The notes under the pieces are model-generated. The model did no database searches, was not told where the DNA came from, and worked only from the letters and a program-made list of their open reading frames with translations. The position numbers and the translations under genes are program-made. This document shows positions 59,617 to 64,000 of a stretch of 64,000 bases of DNA, piece by piece. Every line of letters begins with the position of its first letter. Position 1 is the stretch's first letter. The stretch is from Ceratotherium simum simum (taxonomy: Eukaryota > Chordata > Mammalia > Perissodactyla > Rhinocerotidae), in NCBI RefSeq assembly GCF_000283155.1, contig NW_004454216.1, positions 5,437,226-5,501,225 of the forward strand, in the 5' to 3' direction.

Positions 59617-60869
59617 AAACAAAACAGACTTTAAGTCAAAAACTGTCAAAAGAGACAAAGGAGAACCTTGTATAATGATAGAAAGATTAATTCACCAGGA
59701 AGATATAATAATTATAAGTAAACATTGACAGAACTGAACAGAGAAATAGACAGCAACACTAATAGAAGGGATTTCAGTACCCCATTTTCAATAATGGATA
59801 AAACATCCTGACAAAAGATCTGTAGGAAAACACAAGAGTTGAACAACATTATAGACCAAATGACCTAATAGACATATACAAAACAATCCACCCAACAGCA
59901 GCAGAATACACATTCTTCTCATGTGCACAGGGAACATTCTCCAGGATAGAGCACATATTAGATCACAAAACAAGTCTTAACAAATTTAAGAAGATTGCAC
60001 TAAAAAGCAAAAAAGAACCCAAATAACCCAATTAAAGATGGACATATGTCCAAAGAAGATATACAAATGGCCAATAGGTATATGAAAAGATGCTCAACAT
60101 TATTCATTATCAGGGAAATGCAAATCAAAACCCCAATGAGGTATCACTTCACACCTGTTAGGATGGCTACTATAAACAAAACAGAAAATAGTTGTTGGAG
60201 AGAATGTGGAGAAATCGGAACTCTCGTGCACTGTTAGTGGGAATGTAAAATGGTGTAGCTATTATGGAAAAGAGTATGGAGGTTTTTAAAAAAATTAAAA
60301 ATAGAAATACCATGTGATCCAGTAATCCCACTTCTGTGTATTTATCCGAAAGAATTGAAATCAAGGTCTCTAAGAGATATTTGATCTCCCATGTTCATTT
60401 CAGCAATATTCCTAATAGACAAGAAGTGGAAACAACCTAAATGTCCATCAATGGGTGAATGGATAAAGAAAAGGTGATATATGCATACAATGGAATATTA
60501 GTCAGTCATAAAAAAGAAGGAAATCTTGTGATATGCTGCAACATGGTTGAACCTTGAGGATGTTATGCTAAGTGGAATAAGCCAGTCACAGAAGGACAAA
60601 TATTGTGTGACTTCACTTATATGAGGTATCTAAATTAGTCAAATCCATAGAAACAGAAAGTAGATTAATGGTTGCCAGCGGCTGCAGGAAGGGAAAAATG
60701 AGGAGTTGCTGTTCAATGAGTATAGTGTTTCAGTCATGCAAAATGGAAATGTTCTAGAGATCTACTGTGCAACAGTGTGCTTATAGTTAACAGTACTCTA
60801 CTGTACACTTAAAAATTTCTTAAGAAGGTAGATCACATATTATGTTTTTTACCACAATAATTAAAAGAA

Positions 60870-61035
60870 AAGACTTACAATGACCTTGAGAATCGCTATT
60901 ACTATCTTTAATTTTGCAGATAAGAATCCTGAGGCTTAGGCCAAAGTTTTGCAAGGTCTCACAGGTAGCAAGTGAGGAAGTAGGGATCTAAACACAGTTA
61001 GTCTCCAAGATGCTTTAGACCACTATTCTACTCTC
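60870..61035 (-). mobile_element. MIR SINE, minus strand, right half (split by L1)
   Basis: AAGACTTACAATGACCTTGAGAATCGCTATTACTATCTTTAATTTTGCAGATAAGAATCCTGAGGC, CAAGGTCTCACAGGTAGCAAGTGAGG and AGACCACTATTCTACTC is the antisense MIR continuing from 56771. Confidence 0.85.
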
Positions 61036-61519
61036 TTCTCTTTCCCTTAAATGAGTTTAAAGAAGTATGTTATAAAACATCTCATATACCTTGCTAAGAA
61101 GTTTGCATTTTTCAAAAATTACATATGTTATATGTAACCGAGGTTACATACACACACACTATACATACATAGGTAGAGAGAGAGAAGAGAGAGGTAGTAG
61201 TTTCTGATATAGATTGAAGTGTAGCACATTATACATAATATATATGAAAGGGAGACATTTTTCTTTTTCAGAGATAAATGATTATAGTATGTATACTCAA
61301 TTTTTAATCCCAGATTTGACTGCTCCAGAGAATCCACCAACTTCAATCTATATCAGAACCCACGTCTTGCAACCTGGGGTTTCTGGAGAAATTGGACTGG
61401 GAAAAAAATAAAACCTATTTTGTAGCATTTTCAGGTGCAAGAATGAAAGAGGTAAACAAAGAAGATGCTAACTATTCACATCTCAGACATTCCGTTCACA
61501 GATATAGACCACATATATC
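61036..61519. other. Unassigned; short CA/GA runs
   Basis: Simple runs of CACACACAC and GAGAGAGAGAAGAGAGAG lie between 61147 and 61194. No gene seen. Confidence 0.45.
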
Positions 61520-61547
61520 CACACACACACACACACACACACACACG
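61519..61547. repeat. (CA)n microsatellite
   Basis: An uninterrupted CA run of about 14 units at 61520-61546, followed by more interrupted CACACA motifs to 61592. Likely polymorphic. Confidence 0.95.
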
Positions 61548-61634
61548 CAACCCAAAACAGCCCTTTAGAATTCACACTTGCACTCACACACATACTTCAC
61601 ATGCATATCCAACCCAAAATGGCCCTCTAGAATT
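61548..61634. repeat. 62-bp-period duplication beside the CA run
   Basis: A 25-bp unit at 61548-61572 (CAACCCAAAACAGCCC, then TTTAGAATT) recurs at 61610-61634 (CAACCCAAAATGGCCC, then TCTAGAATT) with 3 mismatches. The copies are separated by CA-rich sequence. Confidence 0.8.
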
Positions 61635-62019
61635 GCAGTGGAAAACAAAGTGTTGGCCAACAGAAATTTGGCCTGTTATGAGGCCGTTATAGCCTTTCTC
61701 AGCTGGTCTGGTCAAGCGACGTTAACTACATACATATATTTTTGAGTTTATTAAGCACAAGAAAGAAAGGTCACCTGCAACTTTTTCCCTCAGGGCTAAA
61801 CAAACCCAGGGGTATAGAAAAAGGAATCTGAATGGATCGTGTAGGCATTTAATTTCTAGATTGAAGAAGCTAAATTTAGAATGTCCTATTGACAACCCAG
61901 CATCTAGCGGGACAGTTGGAGGAAAAAAAAAGAGCAGAATTTTGAGTGCTGTGTGATCTGTCCTACAGGAAATAGGGAAGCATCAACTCTTCTAGAGCAG
62001 ATAATTCACCTCTCTTCAC
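61635..62019. other. Unassigned sequence
   Basis: Unrecognised, including a poly-A/GA run near 61923. No gene. Confidence 0.4.
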
Positions 62020-62140
62020 CTACCCTGGGAGGCAGTGTAGATTGTAAGATTATGAGATTAACTGAGATAATGCACGTAGGGAGTGTTGCACAATGGTTGG
62101 CATGCAGAAAGCACTAAATAATTGGTAGCTATTATCTAAC
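62020..62140 (+). mobile_element. MIR SINE, plus strand, 3' half
   Basis: GAGGCAGTGTAGATTG, then GAGATTAACTGAGATAATGCACGTAGGGAGTGTTGCACAATGGTTGGCATGCAGAAAGCACTAAATAATTGGTAGC, is a MIR with the central core deleted. Confidence 0.75.
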
Positions 62141-62279
62141 CTGGTGAAATTTAACTCCTTCCAAACTACAGTTAACAGTACCACCCGTCTCTTTGAGCTA
62201 TAAGCACCATGGAAGTAAGGACAACATGCTGTCTTTTGGATCTTGTCCCTACTCTAAAAATAAAGCCATCTGGAGATTT
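62141..62279. other. Unassigned sequence
   Basis: Nothing recognised. Confidence 0.4.
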
Positions 62280-63180
62280 ACTCTGAGCAAAGCAGCCACT
62301 GAGAGAGGCAGTTCATCATCACCCAGCCAAAGCCACAGTCAGGGCCGAAATAATTGAGCTGACCGTGGGGCCGTTACTGTGTCTTTCATCACAGCCCTGC
62401 CAGTAGGAGACTAATGTAGGTAGGAGCCTTGGCCAGAGACTAAATAAAAAGCCCTCCCTCCACCTCAAAACTTAGCAGGCTATCATAAGAGGTTATCATG
62501 CTCTCAGAAAGTGTTGCTTGAATGATTGAATCTGGATTTGTCTTACTGAAGGAACACGTAATGTCGCACTAGATAGCATCATTCATTTCACAGATTCGGG
62601 AGAAATCTTTGAGCATTTGATTTCACTCGATGATTTTTTACCATGGCTAGGGAGAGTAATCCCTAACCTTTGCATTGCTTGGAATAACATGATCTTATCC
62701 TAGACCTGTGCTAGTAATCTCCCTACATAAGAATCCACCAATAGACCTGGGGTCTTAATGGCACTCAAAGAATAAAACCTCTTCTTTATCCCCTGCTAAG
62801 AGTCATTGACCACCGACCTGAACCATCAGAGAGCCAGAGAGGTCAACAGATAGATATGTACAGTTGAACCCGACTGCTGCCTGCAGCCATTGACCCCGGG
62901 TCCTGCTTTGCTTCTCAGGCAGCTGTCTCTGAACGATACTAGCGTTTTGAAGACTGCATCAGTTTGGCACAGGAGGTGCTCTTAGGAAATAATAATATAT
63001 AATTAAAATCTCTCTGATGAACAGAGATAATTTTTATATTCAGAGAAGTTGCTGAGGCAGCAGATTTTTAGTCATTAGCATATTTGCAAGGTTAATGTAC
63101 TGTATTTAATAAAGTAAATAAAGTGTTTTATAATTTTTCAGGCAAATTGTAAAAATGGGAAAAATGAAGAAAATTCCATT
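62280..63180. promoter_or_regulatory. Candidate conserved non-coding block
   Basis: About 900 bp with no recognisable repeat. Motif-rich: CCGAAATAATTGAGC (62343), CACGTAATGTCGCAC (62553), CATTTGATTTCACTCGATG (62614), TTAGCATATTTGCAAGG (63075), and two AATAAAGTAAATAAAG runs near 63107. It resembles developmental enhancer DNA in texture, but conservation cannot be shown from one sequence. Confidence 0.35.
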
Positions 63181-64000
63181 CCATTTTGAATTTCCCATAG
63201 ACACCAAATTAACCCTTCTTCCTACTAGGGATGATATTCTTGTCCAAAGCAAGATTTCAGATATCTAGTATCTATGATGAAATTCAAAAAGGTGTTCACT
63301 AACTTAAAAGAGTGTTTGATAGAACAAGGAGGGATAGAACAAATGGATAAGAGAATATGAAAATAATATAGTGACCATTAGGGATGGTGCAAAACAAAGA
63401 GACATAGACTATGTAGTTCTTGAGGATGGAAAAAAATAAAGAGAAATATGTCTTAGAAGCATCATGAAGGAAGAGGGGTGGTAATAACAATACTTTGGGA
63501 GCTACCTCTGGAAAAGTGATAAAGAAGAAATCACTGAGAGACTGGTCCTGTTGCTACTGAGGGTCTGTGATCCCTGGATTGGAGCATTTTATTTCAGAAG
63601 GCAGCAATAATATATGAGCAAAGGCAAGTAATAAACAATCAGCTAAAGTGGTGGAACCAAAGGGTTGGTTGCAAGTTAGAAATGTGGAAGCAAGTGTCCA
63701 GGGACTGCTCAAGGCTATTGAGCATTTTTTAATGTCCTAGTTCAACTCTCACCTTAATATTTTATTTTTCCCTTAAGTTTTCCAGCCTAGGAAATATCTG
63801 AAACCATCCACAGTAGGTTGTGTGCCTTGGGATGCAATCATTTCCTTCTCAGCTGCAAGCCCGAGGCAAGTTTCAGGAAATCATTAGCAGAGGCCCTTGT
63901 TCCTCTACTTGGTATTTTGCAGAACTATGGGTCTCCTACTTATACTTTTTAATAACATACATGTTGGGGATCTCATTCATAGAAAAGAGAGGCTACCTTT
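63181..64000. other. Unassigned sequence to the window end
   Basis: No gene or repeat is recognised. The 63-codon minus frame at 63299-63490 shows no domain. Confidence 0.4.

Larger units (their letters stand above)
56772..60869 (+). mobile_element. L1 LINE (L1MA-like), sense, RT region missing, carrying an ERE SINE
   Basis: The element inserted into a MIR; a 10-bp target duplication AAGACTTACA flanks it exactly (56762-56771 and 60870-60879). The order is a 5' UTR-like start (TCAGCAAGATGGTGG), two tandem 5' units (56999-57440), an ORF1-like region (about 57750-58560), spacer, the start of ORF2 with endonuclease-like sequence (about 59110-60000), then directly an ORF2 C-terminal segment (about 60030-60360; CCAAAGAAGATATACAAATGGCC) and a 3' UTR (TGGTTGCCAGCGGCTGC). 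The RT core between is absent. Frames carry stops. It is inactive. Confidence 0.85.

Noticed and set aside
60046..60237. 63-codon plus-strand frame with recognisable protein similarity
   Set aside because: It is the decayed C-terminal part of L1 ORF2, not an independent gene.
61519..61547. Regular short repeats checked for a CRISPR-like array
   Set aside because: A plain CA dinucleotide run with no unique spacers, in mammalian DNA.
1..64000. A previously undescribed biological system
   Set aside because: No gene cluster, array, toxin-antitoxin pair or unusual coding arrangement was found. The window is repeat-rich mammalian non-coding DNA with several candidate regulatory blocks.

Overview
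The window looks like nuclear DNA of a mammal, most likely an odd-toed ungulate (horse, Equus, or a close relative). The strongest evidence is six copies of a tRNA-Ser-like SINE with the equine ERE structure: a GGCCGGCC(C/T)-type head, A-box and B-box promoter motifs, a body ending in GTTAGCTCAGGGC..AATCTTCCTC, and an A- or CA-rich tail. Five of the six carry recognisable target-site duplications. The rest is typical therian sequence: old L1, L2, MIR, MER5A, Tigger and ERVL/MaLR-like LTR copies in AT-rich, CpG-poor DNA. Nothing is prokaryotic, plasmid or phage-like, and there is no CRISPR array, operon or rRNA/tRNA gene.

I cannot support any protein-coding gene. The open frames are short, lack a recognisable domain, and often lie inside repeats. 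The window is best read as intergenic or deep intronic DNA, and an intron of a long gene cannot be excluded.

Layout. 1-20 kb: solitary minus-strand LTRs (751-1127, 2240-2765, 11423-11866), L2 copies (3080-4640, 12230-13225), MIRs, and an antisense L1 (16641-19810) interrupted by an LTR (17220-17710) and a Tigger-like DNA transposon (18286-18812). 20-26 kb: the most interesting stretch, with repeat-poor, locally CpG-retaining blocks at 20690-21250, 22500-23220 and 25000-25370 that look like conserved regulatory DNA, plus a splice-acceptor-like site at 23220 and a MaLR LTR (23541-23973). 26-36 kb: L2 and MIR copies, then a long antisense L1 (31481-36090) carrying an ERE SINE. 36-56 kb: L2, MIR and MER5A copies, ERE SINEs at 40.7, 41.7, 42.7 and 52.6 kb, a MaLR LTR (44567-44926), two more repeat-poor blocks (37800-38045, 48700-49300) and a perfect 17-bp-arm stem-loop at 51.1 kb. 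56-61 kb: a three-layer nest, with a MIR split by a sense L1 lacking its reverse-transcriptase core, itself split by an ERE SINE. 61-64 kb: a CA microsatellite, a MIR and another repeat-poor block (62280-63180).

No genes here work together. What can be read is insertion history (MIR and L2 older than L1, L1 older than LTR, Tigger and ERE) and a handful of candidate regulatory blocks. I found no convincing undescribed biological system. The best leads are the 21.0 kb block with its TAATTA-bearing inverted repeat and the 22.5-23.3 kb block. Family names come from remembered consensus sequences and were not checked against a database, so subfamily names are deliberately loose and fragment edges are approximate.
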